DNA of 64,000 nucleotides from Aquimarina longa SW024 (GTDB lineage: Bacteria > Bacteroidota > Bacteroidia > Flavobacteriales > Flavobacteriaceae): assembly GCF_001401755.1 (NCBI RefSeq), contig NZ_KQ474101.1, positions 325,039 through 389,038 of the forward strand, read 5' to 3'. Within the stretch, counting starts at the first letter, position 1; the number at the start of each line of letters is the position of its first letter. Made by a program: the position numbers and the translations under genes. The notes beneath the pieces are model-generated. The model saw only the letters and a list, made by a program, of their open reading frames with translations, was not told the origin of the DNA and made no database searches. This document shows, piece after piece, positions 37,408 to 46,554 of this stretch.

Positions 37408-38505
37408 ATGAGTAAAAATTTAGAAATAATTGCCTTAACAAAGAGGGCATTAAGAGAAGGGATAAAAAACAATACTTTTTGGAAAGACGACCTCTCTCCA
37501 TTACCAAAAAGTAAAGCATTGTGGTTAGTTTCTAATCCTAGAATAGAAGATGAAGATCATTGTGGTGTTATAGGATATGAAGATAAAAAGATGGTTTCTT
37601 TTATTTTTATGTTTCCAGACTTGTTAAATATAAGAAGTGGTGAACCAAAAAAAATGTATTGGATGATATCTTGGTGGGTACATCAGGAATATAAAAATAC
37701 GATATTAGGAACATATATTTATAACGAAGCTGTAAACCTCGCAGACAATCAGGTTTTTATAAAATCATATGCAGAAAATGTAGCTGATTTTTATAAAAAG
37801 CAACCTTTTACCGTTATCGCATCAAGACTAAGACACACTATATTTTTTAGCATAGATGCCTCTATGCTTATTGGTAGATTTCCATTTTTAAAATCATTTA
37901 GATTTCTATTAAATAGAATAGATAGCCTTGTGTATACAATTATACGATATATCAATATAGTAAAAGGTAAAAGAAGGACAAAAGAACTGTCATATGATTA
38001 TATAAATACTATAGATGAAGAAGTATGGGAGTTTATTAAACCATTATGTAAAAATGATCTTATACATAAAACAAAAGAATATGTGGATTGGCAAATAAGC
38101 AATATTCAGTATATTCAAACTCCGATTTCTAATAAACATCCATATAAATCATTGCAGACAGGTATGAGTAACAATATAGATATTCATAACCTAAAAATTC
38201 TGAAAAATAATAAAATTATAGGCTTCTTATCATATGTTGTCAATTATAATGAGTTAAATGTAAAATACTTTTTGGTAAAAGAAGATAAGGACTATCAGTT
38301 ATGTGTAGATGCTTTAATAGAAAATTTTATAACAGTAAGGTCTAAATTTATTTTTACAGACGATACTAAATTGTCAGACAGTATTTCTAAAAGATATAGC
38401 ACTATTTTTAGGCATAAAGTTTTGAAAAAAGGACTAGCACACAATGATACAAAATTAGATTTTGATACGTTAACTATGCTAAACAGAGATGGTCATTTCT
38501 ATTAG
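37408..38505 (+). CDS. Putative GNAT-like protein, function unknown
   Basis: A 365-residue protein I recognise only in outline. The first 130 residues look like a GNAT acetyltransferase core (GYEDKKMVSFIFMFPDLL, then WWVHQEYKNTILGTYIYNEA, like the acetyl-CoA loop). Residues 150-365 could hold a second GNAT-like half. It lies between a FemAB-like transferase and an adenylation enzyme, so acyl transfer is a reasonable guess. No close family can be named. Confidence 0.6.
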   Translation: MSKNLEIIALTKRALREGIKNNTFWKDDLSPLPKSKALWLVSNPRIEDEDHCGVIGYEDKKMVSFIFMFPDLLNIRSGEPKKMYWMISWWVHQEYKNTILGTYIYNEAVNLADNQVFIKSYAENVADFYKKQPFTVIASRLRHTIFFSIDASMLIGRFPFLKSFRFLLNRIDSLVYTIIRYINIVKGKRRTKELSYDYINTIDEEVWEFIKPLCKNDLIHKTKEYVDWQISNIQYIQTPISNKHPYKSLQTGMSNNIDIHNLKILKNNKIIGFLSYVVNYNELNVKYFLVKEDKDYQLCVDALIENFITVRSKFIFTDDTKLSDSISKRYSTIFRHKVLKKGLAHNDTKLDFDTLTMLNRDGHFY

Positions 38506-38578
38506 TTGAACTTTACTTTAAAATCTACTTAAATTTAGATATCAAAAATAAGACATGTAAGGTATATTTATACGGTGT

Positions 38579-40075
38579 ATGGAATTTATAAAAAGAATAG
38601 GGAATTCAATAGAAAAACATTTTGATCATAATGCATTATGTATCAATAACACTTTTTATACATATCGAGATTTTGCTATTGCAGTATCCAAAATAAGGAC
38701 TGCTATAATAGACCGGATAGCAGACTCAGAAAAAATAATAGGTTTGGTCACAAATGATGACCTAGAAACATATGCAAGTATTATAGCACTATGGTTAGAA
38801 GGAAAAGCATATGTTCCTGTAAACCCCTCAACACCATTAGAACGAAATATAAAAATATTCGAATTAACAGAAACTAAGTATGTAATCGACTCCTCAGAGA
38901 CTTCGATATATAATGATTATGAAGTTATTGTTTCTACGAATCTTACAGATACTATAATTGATTTGATACCTAAAGCATGTTTAGGAGATCAATTAGCTTA
39001 TATTTTATTTACATCAGGTACTACAGGGCTTCCTAAAGGAGTTCCTATTACTTTTGATAATGTAGGGAGTTTAGTAAATGCAATCGATGCAGAACCCGAG
39101 TTTAATTTGGTAGCATCAGATAGGTGTCTTCAAATGTTTGAACTCACTTTTGATTTTTCGGTAGTTACGTACTTATTTCCGATACTATCAGGAGCCTGTA
39201 TGTATACAATCCCAAAGAATGCAATTAAGTATTTTTATATTTTTAAATTAATTATAGAGCAAAAACTTACTGTACTTACAATGGTACCTTCTATAATAAA
39301 TTATTTACGCCCCTATTTTTCTGAGATTAATACACCTGATGTAAGATACTGTAGTTTTGGAGGAGGCGCACTACACAATGATATCGCAAAAGAGTGGAGT
39401 GATTGTCTCCCTAATTGTAAAATATTTAATTATTACGGTCCTACAGAGTTTACTGTATATAGTGGCTTTTACCCATACCATAAAATAACGAATCAAAAAG
39501 CACACAATGGTATAATAGCCATAGGAACACCTCATAAAGATACCACATACCTTATCGTTAATGAAAAAAATGAAGAAGTATCAGTAGATACAACAGGAGA
39601 GTTGTGTCTTTCTGGTCCTCAAATGACTTCTGGATATTGGAAAAATGAAAAACGAAATTCTCAAAGTTTCTTTACTAGATCAGAAAATGGTAAAGAAGTA
39701 AAATATTATAAAACAGGGGACCTTTGTTTTAAAGATCAAGAAGGAGATTTCTTATATGTAGGAAGAGCAGATTTTCAGGTAAAAATAAGAGGATATAGAG
39801 TAGAGTTGGCAGAAATTGAGTTTCATGCTAAAACCGGAGCTGATAAAAAAAATAATATAGTAGCTCTTGATATTTATAATAATTTAGGGAATGCAGAATT
39901 AGGTTTAGTCATCGAGTCAGAAAAATTTGATGTAGAGCAGTTATTTGATTATATGAAAAAGAAAATGCCTAATTATATGATTCCTACGCATGTTCGATTT
40001 GTTAAAGAATTTCCACATAGTATAAATGGAAAAATAGATAGAAAAGAATTAAGAAAATATTTTCAACACAAATAA
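38579..40075 (+). CDS. Stand-alone amino-acid adenylation enzyme (DltA-like)
   Basis: An adenylate-forming enzyme that should activate a carboxylic acid with ATP and load it on the carrier protein encoded 10 bp downstream. Core motifs are intact: YILFTSGTTGLPKG at 141-154 (A3), NYYGPTE at about 284-290 (A5), YKTGDL (A7), VGRADFQVKIRGYRVE (A8) and NGKIDRKEL near the end, with Lys485 as the adenylation lysine. Asp192 in FDFS (A4) is the residue that binds the alpha-amino group in amino-acid-specific domains, so an amino acid is the likely substrate. There is no condensation or thioesterase domain. Confidence 0.88.
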   Translation: MEFIKRIGNSIEKHFDHNALCINNTFYTYRDFAIAVSKIRTAIIDRIADSEKIIGLVTNDDLETYASIIALWLEGKAYVPVNPSTPLERNIKIFELTETKYVIDSSETSIYNDYEVIVSTNLTDTIIDLIPKACLGDQLAYILFTSGTTGLPKGVPITFDNVGSLVNAIDAEPEFNLVASDRCLQMFELTFDFSVVTYLFPILSGACMYTIPKNAIKYFYIFKLIIEQKLTVLTMVPSIINYLRPYFSEINTPDVRYCSFGGGALHNDIAKEWSDCLPNCKIFNYYGPTEFTVYSGFYPYHKITNQKAHNGIIAIGTPHKDTTYLIVNEKNEEVSVDTTGELCLSGPQMTSGYWKNEKRNSQSFFTRSENGKEVKYYKTGDLCFKDQEGDFLYVGRADFQVKIRGYRVELAEIEFHAKTGADKKNNIVALDIYNNLGNAELGLVIESEKFDVEQLFDYMKKKMPNYMIPTHVRFVKEFPHSINGKIDRKELRKYFQHK

Positions 40076-40085
40076 GATAATCATA

Positions 40086-40325
40086 ATGAATAAAGAAGAG
40101 ATTTTACTAAAAGTAGAAGAAGCTTTTGTTGTAGTATTAGAGCATAAAAATTTTAAATTAACTGATGATACTACAGCAAATGATGTAGATGGATGGGAGT
40201 CTATTACTCATATGATGATTATATCAGAAATAGAAAAAGTTTTTAATATAAAATTTAAACTGATGGATTTGATGAATATGAATAATGTAGGAGATTTAAT
40301 TAAAACCATTCAATCAGAATTATAG
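40086..40325 (+). CDS. Acyl/aminoacyl carrier protein
   Basis: A 79-residue carrier protein. The phosphopantetheine attachment Ser39 lies in DGWESITHM, the form of the DSL motif seen in stand-alone carriers of polysaccharide clusters. The acidic four-helix layout is normal. It follows the adenylation enzyme by 10 bases, forming a DltA/DltC-like pair. It would hold the activated acyl group for a transferase, most likely one of the FemAB-type proteins. Confidence 0.87.
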   Translation: MNKEEILLKVEEAFVVVLEHKNFKLTDDTTANDVDGWESITHMMIISEIEKVFNIKFKLMDLMNMNNVGDLIKTIQSEL

Positions 40326-40756
40326 TTACTAAAAAAAGTCATTTAGCAATGGCTTAACATAATATTTATGGTGATATCAATATTCAAAAAATCACTTTTT
40401 GTAATATTGTAATTATAAAAATCATACGATTAATCTAAGTTTTATGTAATTTGATAAGAAAATATTGGTTCTCGATACATTTTTTTGTTTGTAAACAAGA
40501 ATAAACACTCGAGCTAACTTATTTTTTTAAAACTTTGATTATTAGTTTGTTTTCAAAAATTTGATGAATATTAATTGTTATGAATATTCTATAATTAAAT
40601 GTTAATTAAGATATTTATGATCCCAATGTTATTTAGTGAAATAATGGGTTCTATAAAGAACAGGTCTAATTTCAATTTTCTAAAATGTTTAGTATATGAA
40701 ATAGTTCTTATTGTAGCCAGTTAAACTAAAAACATGGATAGATGATTATATAAAAA
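40326..40756. other. Intergenic region, no gene seen
   Basis: These 431 AT-rich bases contain no credible coding frame. The stretch TTTTTTTGTTTGTAAACAAG near 40482-40501 is the most structured part. A promoter for the acetyltransferase gene at 40757 is expected here, but no clear TAnnTTTG with a partner was found. Confidence 0.45.
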
Positions 40757-41452
40757 ATGGAAAAAATCATTGTTATAGGGGCATCTGGTCATGCTAAAGT
40801 AATTATAGAAACCATAGAATTGGTAGGGAAATATCAGATCTATGGACTGATAGATTCATATAAAGAAAAAGGAGGTCAATTATTTGATTATAATATCCTT
40901 GGAACAGAAGAAGATATTAGAAATATAGCTGCTAAAGGAATTACTAAAGGAATTATAGCAATAGGAGATAACTGGAACAGGTATCTGATGTATATGAGAA
41001 TAAAAGAAATTGTTCCTGATTTTGATTTTATAACAGTAGTTCACCCATCAGTGGTAATTAGTGCTAAAACTAGTATAGGAGATGGAACAGTAATACTAGC
41101 TTCTGTAACAATTAATGCAGATGCAGAGATTGGTGATTTTTGTATTTTAAATACAGGAGTCAATTTTGGGCATGATAGTACTATAAAAAATTTTTCTAGC
41201 TTAGCGCCTGGTGTTACTATTGGAGGTAATGTACTTATAGAAGAGTGTACAGCAATTTCATTAGGAACTAATGTGATTCAAAATATTACTATAGGAAAAC
41301 ATACAATTATTGGAGCAGGCTCTTTGGTTGTAAATGATATAGATGATTTTAAACTAGTATATGGAGTACCTGCAAAAGTAATTAGAGAAGTAACAAAAGG
41401 AGAAAGATACTTATCTGGCGGGCTACGAGATTCGAATAAAGATCAGAATTAG
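40757..41452 (+). CDS. NeuD/PglD-family sugar O/N-acetyltransferase
   Basis: A hexapeptide acetyltransferase with an N-terminal Rossmann-like domain (IIVIGASGHAKVI at 4-16) and a left-handed beta-helix from about residue 95. Catalytic His139 is in NFGHDS. PglD and NeuD acetylate UDP-linked amino sugars or sialic-acid-like sugars. It is followed by a PglC-like phosphosugar transferase, the same functional pair as in the bacillosamine pathway. No PglE/PglF-like aminotransferase or dehydratase gene is in the window. Confidence 0.88.
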   Translation: MEKIIVIGASGHAKVIIETIELVGKYQIYGLIDSYKEKGGQLFDYNILGTEEDIRNIAAKGITKGIIAIGDNWNRYLMYMRIKEIVPDFDFITVVHPSVVISAKTSIGDGTVILASVTINADAEIGDFCILNTGVNFGHDSTIKNFSSLAPGVTIGGNVLIEECTAISLGTNVIQNITIGKHTIIGAGSLVVNDIDDFKLVYGVPAKVIREVTKGERYLSGGLRDSNKDQN

Positions 41453-41525
41453 CAAGAAATAGATAAATTATTTTAATATATACTTAGAGAAAACCAATTA
41501 AAAACGATTTAATTAAATAACATAA

Positions 41526-42131
41526 ATGTATCGTAACTATATAAAAAGAATAGTAGACATCTTTTTTTCCTTTTTTGGGATTTTATTAGTATCACCAATC
41601 ATAATAGTACTAATTTTAGTATTACTATTTGTAAATAGAGGTAAACCATTTTTTTTACAACAAAGACCAGGAAAGAAAAATAGGCTTTTTAAGATTATTA
41701 AATTTAAAACAATGTCTGATCTCAGGCCAGATAATAAAAATGATGTTCATAACGTTTCTCGTATAACCAAAGCAGGAGCTTTTATTAGAAAATATTCTTT
41801 AGACGAAATTTTACAACTCATTAATGTTTTAAAAGGAGATATGAGTTTAATAGGTCCAAGACCTCTTTTGGTAGACTATTTACCACTATATAATGAAGAG
41901 CAACAAATGAGACATGATGTTAGACCAGGTATAACGGGGTGGGCACAAGTAAAAGGTAGAAATGCGATATCTTGGGATCAAAAATTCGAATATGATGTGT
42001 GGTATGTAAAAAATTTAACTTTTGGTTTAGATGTTAAAATATTACTTCTAACTATAAAAAAAGTGATTCAAAAAGAAGGAGTAAATGTAGACCAAAACAA
42101 GACCATGCCAGCTTGGAAAGGAAATAATTAA
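41526..42131 (+). CDS. Phosphosugar transferase, PglC-size (second copy)
   Basis: A 201-residue monotopic phosphoglycosyl transferase, paralogous to the one at 34585. It has the same N-terminal hydrophobic segment, catalytic Asp93-Glu94 in SLDEILQL, GPRPLLVDYLPLY and RPGITGWAQVKGRN. Having two initiating transferases in one cluster is unusual and suggests two lipid-linked products or alternative first sugars. Confidence 0.92.
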   Translation: MYRNYIKRIVDIFFSFFGILLVSPIIIVLILVLLFVNRGKPFFLQQRPGKKNRLFKIIKFKTMSDLRPDNKNDVHNVSRITKAGAFIRKYSLDEILQLINVLKGDMSLIGPRPLLVDYLPLYNEEQQMRHDVRPGITGWAQVKGRNAISWDQKFEYDVWYVKNLTFGLDVKILLLTIKKVIQKEGVNVDQNKTMPAWKGNN

Positions 42132-42201
42132 CCAAATAGCTAATATAGAAACTATAATTAGCTACAATTTATATAACCAACAATAGACTTATAGTATTAC
42201 T

Positions 42202-44445
42202 ATGAATAAAAAGATAATAACAAAAACCCCTAAAAAAATAAGAATTTATGGTGCAGGAGGACACTCTCAGGTCATACGAGAAGTATTAGAAGATGACGGT
42301 TATGAGGTGACAGAAACTTATGATGATAAACCTTCTGGACGTCACTATGCATCTAAAAATGTAACCTCTGGAGCAAGAGAGAACATGGATGGATTTACCC
42401 ATGATGGATATCCTGTAATCATAGCAGTTGGTAAAAATTCAGAACGAGCAGAAATAGCAGACCTCCTTAAAAGTGATTTTGGAAAAGTTATACATAAATC
42501 TACAATTATAGCACCTACAGCAAAAATAGGAGATGGAACAGTCGTTTTTGCAGGAGCAATAATTCAACCTAACACTATTATAGGAGAGCACGTTATTATA
42601 AATACAGGAGCAAGCATAGATCATGATAATGTGATAGGAGATTTTGCACATATTTCCCCAAAAGCAGCACTATGTGGTCATGTAGAGGTAGGAGAGGGAT
42701 CTCATGTAGGAGTAGGAGCAGTAGTTATACCGACAATTAAGATAGGGAAATGGTGTACAATTGGAGCAGGAGCAGTAGTTTTAAAAGATGTTCCAGACTA
42801 TTCTACTGTAGTTGGTAATCCAGGAAAAATAATTAAAACAAAATCTTTAAACCTAGAGCATAATAATACATTGAAACCATCAAATATTACTTTTATAGGT
42901 TCAGGAATATCATCATCATTTACACTTTTACACTTTTTAGATTTACTAGAAAATCATAAAGAAAAAAGAAAAATTCGGATCACTATAATTGATAAATATC
43001 AAGAGTTTCATACAGGGATTCCATACGGAGAAAGATCTGGGTTTTCTGTTCATTTGATAACATCTCTAAAGAATTTTTTACCAGAACCAGAGCGAAGTAA
43101 ATTTATCTACTGGCTTAATAATAATAAAAATTGGTTATTAGATGAACTCAAAAAAGATGGAGGTAAATTATCTTTAGATTGGATTAATACACATATAGAC
43201 AAAATAGAACATAATGATTGGGAAGATCTTTTTATTCCTCGTCGTTTTTTTGGATGGTATATTAATGAAAAAGTAAAAAAGAGGCTAGAATATTTTAAGA
43301 TTAAGGGAGTAATTGATATCGATTATATCAATGGCGAAGTGATTGATATCAATAGAGAAAACGATAATTATTCATTATCCTTACGTGATAAAAAAACGAT
43401 TTCATCAGAAAAAGTAATTCTTTCGATAGGATCATTACCAGTTCGCTACCTATGGAAAAACGAGCCATTAGTAGAAGAAAAAGAATTACTGTTTATTAAT
43501 AATCCATATACCCCTAAACTAACAAGAGTACTAAATCAGATAGAAAATTTTGTAGAAAAAAAATCAAACAAAAAAATTAACGTTCTTATTGTAGGAGCGA
43601 ATGCAAGTGGTCTGGAGTTACTTTATAAATTAAATGATATAGAGAATATTAAATCTCGGATCAATAAATTTATTGTGCTTTCTACTCAGGGAATATTACC
43701 AGATGCAGTTATCAATGAAGAGCGTAGAAAAAAATATACCCCATTTAATTTACAAGCTCTAGTCAAAGAAAAAAATGTTACCGCTAAAATTATAGCAGAA
43801 GCTACATATAAAGATTTAGATTATGCTGATGAAATTCAATTAGGAGCAGCATCTACTGTAGACATCATTTCTAAAGCTTTTGGCTCTTTATTAAATAAAC
43901 TTAGCCCAGAAGAATTAAAGAAATTTGCATGTCATTATGGTAATGAAATAGGAAGAAGACAACGATGTGCAGGATTTCATTATTCTAAGATCGTTGATGA
44001 ATTAAAAAAAGAAGATCGTTTTGCTCATATCACAGGAAGATTTAGTGACCTTAAACAGAATGCTATAGGAGAATATTCATTAGAATACTTAGATACAAAA
44101 TCAAAAGAAAACAAAACGTATGAAGATACCGTACATGTTATCATTAACTGTGTAGGTAGTACAGATTTAACTAAGAATGATACCCCAGAACTATTAAAAA
44201 ACCTGATCAATAAAGGGTATTGTACCCCTAATGATTCTAAGATCGGTTTAGAAGTAAATGAATCATTAGAAATATATAAAAATCTACATGTTGTAGGACC
44301 ATTACTGGCCGGAAATATATTTGATGGTAAAGCAGTATGGCATGTCGAACATTGTGGAAGAATATTATGGTTATCACAAGTTCTATCTAAAAAAATTAAT
44401 GCTTATTTTTTTGAAAAAAGTGAATTAAAAGAAGACCCCCTTTAA
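42202..44445 (+). CDS. PglD-like acetyltransferase fused to FAD/NAD(P)-binding protein
   Basis: Two domains are joined in 747 residues. Residues 12-216 are a NeuD/PglD-type acetyltransferase: YGAGGHSQVI at 16-25, a beta-helix from about 100, and the catalytic-type His at about 141 in SIDHDN. From about 228 to 747 there is an FAD/NAD(P)-binding domain of the NAD_binding_9 type, with ITFIGSGISSSF at 229-240, GIPYGE and LITSL further on, and a second Rossmann motif VLIVGANASGLELL. The frame is continuous with no internal start that looks better, so the fusion seems real. An oxidation plus acetylation of one sugar is a plausible joint role. Confidence 0.82.
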   Translation: MNKKIITKTPKKIRIYGAGGHSQVIREVLEDDGYEVTETYDDKPSGRHYASKNVTSGARENMDGFTHDGYPVIIAVGKNSERAEIADLLKSDFGKVIHKSTIIAPTAKIGDGTVVFAGAIIQPNTIIGEHVIINTGASIDHDNVIGDFAHISPKAALCGHVEVGEGSHVGVGAVVIPTIKIGKWCTIGAGAVVLKDVPDYSTVVGNPGKIIKTKSLNLEHNNTLKPSNITFIGSGISSSFTLLHFLDLLENHKEKRKIRITIIDKYQEFHTGIPYGERSGFSVHLITSLKNFLPEPERSKFIYWLNNNKNWLLDELKKDGGKLSLDWINTHIDKIEHNDWEDLFIPRRFFGWYINEKVKKRLEYFKIKGVIDIDYINGEVIDINRENDNYSLSLRDKKTISSEKVILSIGSLPVRYLWKNEPLVEEKELLFINNPYTPKLTRVLNQIENFVEKKSNKKINVLIVGANASGLELLYKLNDIENIKSRINKFIVLSTQGILPDAVINEERRKKYTPFNLQALVKEKNVTAKIIAEATYKDLDYADEIQLGAASTVDIISKAFGSLLNKLSPEELKKFACHYGNEIGRRQRCAGFHYSKIVDELKKEDRFAHITGRFSDLKQNAIGEYSLEYLDTKSKENKTYEDTVHVIINCVGSTDLTKNDTPELLKNLINKGYCTPNDSKIGLEVNESLEIYKNLHVVGPLLAGNIFDGKAVWHVEHCGRILWLSQVLSKKINAYFFEKSELKEDPL

Positions 44446-44490
44446 TAAACAAAAAGACTAATAAACCATACCTAAAACGCTATTTAACAA

Positions 44491-45585
44491 TTGGAACAAA
44501 ACTACAAACTATTTATAAAAAAACTAGATAATGAATCAGATGTTATAGAGTATAAAAGACTTATTCAGCAAGAATGGAATAATAATGTATACTACGCCCC
44601 CGAGCATTTAAAACATTTTGAAAAAGACTCAGATAAACTAAAATACTTTTTATTCAAAAAAAATGATACCCCTATCATTATCATGCCATTTGTTTTTAGA
44701 GAAATAAAGCTCAAAAACAAAGAGTACCCATACTTTGATGTGATTAGCCCGTATGGCTATAGCGGACCCTTATTTAATACTGCAGATATCTGTAAAGAAG
44801 ATAGTATTCAATTTTGGGGCTATGTTGATGAGTGGTATCGGGATAATGATGTAGTAACAGAATTTATTCGTTTTAGTTTAAATGAAAATCATTACGCCTA
44901 TTCAGGAAACCTTATTAAAACATTATCCAATGTAAAAGGTAGTTTCTTAGGTAATTTTGAAGATCAATGGTCAGCATTTCATCCTAAGGTGAGAAACAAT
45001 TTTAGGAAAGCTGTAAATTATAATCTAGAGTTTAAAATCTTTCATAAGAAAGAAATAACAAAAGATATAATTAAGATTTTTAATGATATCTATATTGATA
45101 CCATGAATCGTAATAATGCCGATAGTATTTATTTTTTCTCTAATGCATATTTTGAGAATTTGATATTATCAAATACGGATAACTTTACCATAGCTATAGT
45201 ATATTATGAAAACATACCAATTTCAATTGAATTGATCATACGTTATAAGGATACTATTTATGCATTTCTAGGAGGCACTAATGCAGAATACTTTAGTTAT
45301 AGACCGAATGATTTTTTAAGAGTTAAAATAATTGAGTGGGCTATAGAAAAAGGAATTAAATACTATGTTTTAGGAGGAGGAATGAAAGATGGAGACGGTC
45401 TGTATAAAAGTAAGAAATCACTTTTTCCTAAAGATGAAGACGCAAATTTTTACACAGGTAGAAAAATAATTAATGAAAAAATCTATGACGAATTATGTTC
45501 ATACGCTAATGCAGACTATTGTCAGGTTCATAAAGAAAACTTAAAAGATTATTTTTTCCCATTTTATAGACTAGTTATATGTTAA
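44491..45585 (+). CDS. FemAB/GNAT-fold acyltransferase (TTG start)
   Basis: A paralogue of the gene at 36222: it shares YGYSGPLF, the WSAFHPKVRNNFRKA segment, the NADSIYFFSNAYFENL stretch and the closing YYVLGGGMKDGDGLYKSKKSLF. The family transfers an activated amino acid or acyl group to an amino group. Start is TTG at 44491; an in-frame TAA at 44485 excludes any earlier start, and the next Met lies about 65 codons in, which would remove the fold's first strands. It is the last plus-strand gene of the cluster. Confidence 0.8.
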   Translation: MEQNYKLFIKKLDNESDVIEYKRLIQQEWNNNVYYAPEHLKHFEKDSDKLKYFLFKKNDTPIIIMPFVFREIKLKNKEYPYFDVISPYGYSGPLFNTADICKEDSIQFWGYVDEWYRDNDVVTEFIRFSLNENHYAYSGNLIKTLSNVKGSFLGNFEDQWSAFHPKVRNNFRKAVNYNLEFKIFHKKEITKDIIKIFNDIYIDTMNRNNADSIYFFSNAYFENLILSNTDNFTIAIVYYENIPISIELIIRYKDTIYAFLGGTNAEYFSYRPNDFLRVKIIEWAIEKGIKYYVLGGGMKDGDGLYKSKKSLFPKDEDANFYTGRKIINEKIYDELCSYANADYCQVHKENLKDYFFPFYRLVIC

Positions 45586-45641
45586 TAAAGTAATAAAAAA
45601 ATATTCTTAATAAGTAAAAATAGGTTTTTTATAATAGTGTA

Positions 45642-46145
45642 TTATTTAACGATTTTATTCCATGCAATTTTTAGTACAATCAATATAATTAAAAAGAGCA
45701 CTAATAGATATTGAAATCGTCCTATAAAAAATACCCCAAAAAATGTTCTTTGAAGAATATATGTAATTATAAAAGTTATCATAATAATAACAAATAGACC
45801 AGAAAGTTTTCCAAAACCAGGTATTCTAGACATAGGAACTGTTTTATGTATAATAAAAAGAGTTATACACATCGACAGTATAGGCACATAATAAGCCAGT
45901 ATGTTTATTTGTAATAAATTAGTTTTTAAGAAGAAAAAATTATATAAAGTTACCATTAAAGCTAACAATCCTGGGATGGTTACTGCATAAACTAAAATAC
46001 CATATAGATAAGTGATAGGGGGGCGAAAATTTCTTTGATTAATAAAAATCAAGCCTAGTATTGATAAAACAATACTAATAGCAAAATAAGAAAGAATAAG
46101 CCTCGGGTTGTATTCAAACCAGTTAATAATATCTTCTATTGTCAT
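45642..46145 (-). CDS. Hypothetical membrane protein (167 aa)
   Basis: A polytopic membrane protein with about five hydrophobic segments (roughly 16-36, 45-68, 82-101, 113-133 and 142-162). I do not recognise the family. It is transcribed toward the end of the polysaccharide cluster, ending 56 bp from the last gene, and probably has no part in it. Confidence 0.7.
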   Translation of the reverse strand: MTIEDIINWFEYNPRLILSYFAISIVLSILGLIFINQRNFRPPITYLYGILVYAVTIPGLLALMVTLYNFFFLKTNLLQINILAYYVPILSMCITLFIIHKTVPMSRIPGFGKLSGLFVIIMITFIITYILQRTFFGVFFIGRFQYLLVLFLIILIVLKIAWNKIVK

Positions 46146-46554
46146 TTAATCGTATAATTATAAAGTATAGCAATATCAAATGAGTTTTCATATACATATT
46201 GCTATACCTTGATTTTCTTTATTGTCTACATCAAAAAATTCTGCTTATTTTTTTTGAACACCCTAAAGACAAAATAGTATAAGTTGATAAATTTATGATA
46301 TAAAGAGCAAATAAGAAAACTCAATTCTTTTTTTCTCAAATTCATATAACCAGTATCAATTTAAATTCTTGGACAGCTAATAATGAACAAATAGATTAAG
46401 ACAATTAAGAAGCATACATAAGAAGGAATATTCCTAATAGCACACTGAAAACAGGGGGGGAGAATTTCACTGAAAAAGGCGTTTGCCTTCCCTCCTTAAT
46501 CCTCCAAATTTGCAGTATTAATATAATATAAAGAGTAATACTTAAAAGTTAACT
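46146..46554. other. Intergenic region with a hairpin
   Basis: This 409-base stretch has no gene. It contains the 12-bp inverted repeat listed separately, a GGGGGGG run at 46454-46460, and a small stem AAGGC-GTTT-GCCTT at 46476-46489, about 80 bp upstream of the lipoprotein gene. Confidence 0.5.
46165..46207. repeat. 12-bp inverted repeat
   Basis: GTATAGCAATAT and ATATTGCTATAC are perfectly complementary arms around a 19-base loop, just upstream of the minus-strand membrane protein gene. It may be an operator or a 5' hairpin. The core TATAGCAATAT occurs again at about 48393 inside another hairpin. Confidence 0.5.

Noticed and set aside
40757-42131. A complete bacillosamine (PglF-PglE-PglD-PglC) pathway
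   Set aside because: PglD- and PglC-like genes are present, but no dehydratase or aminotransferase gene is visible anywhere in the window.
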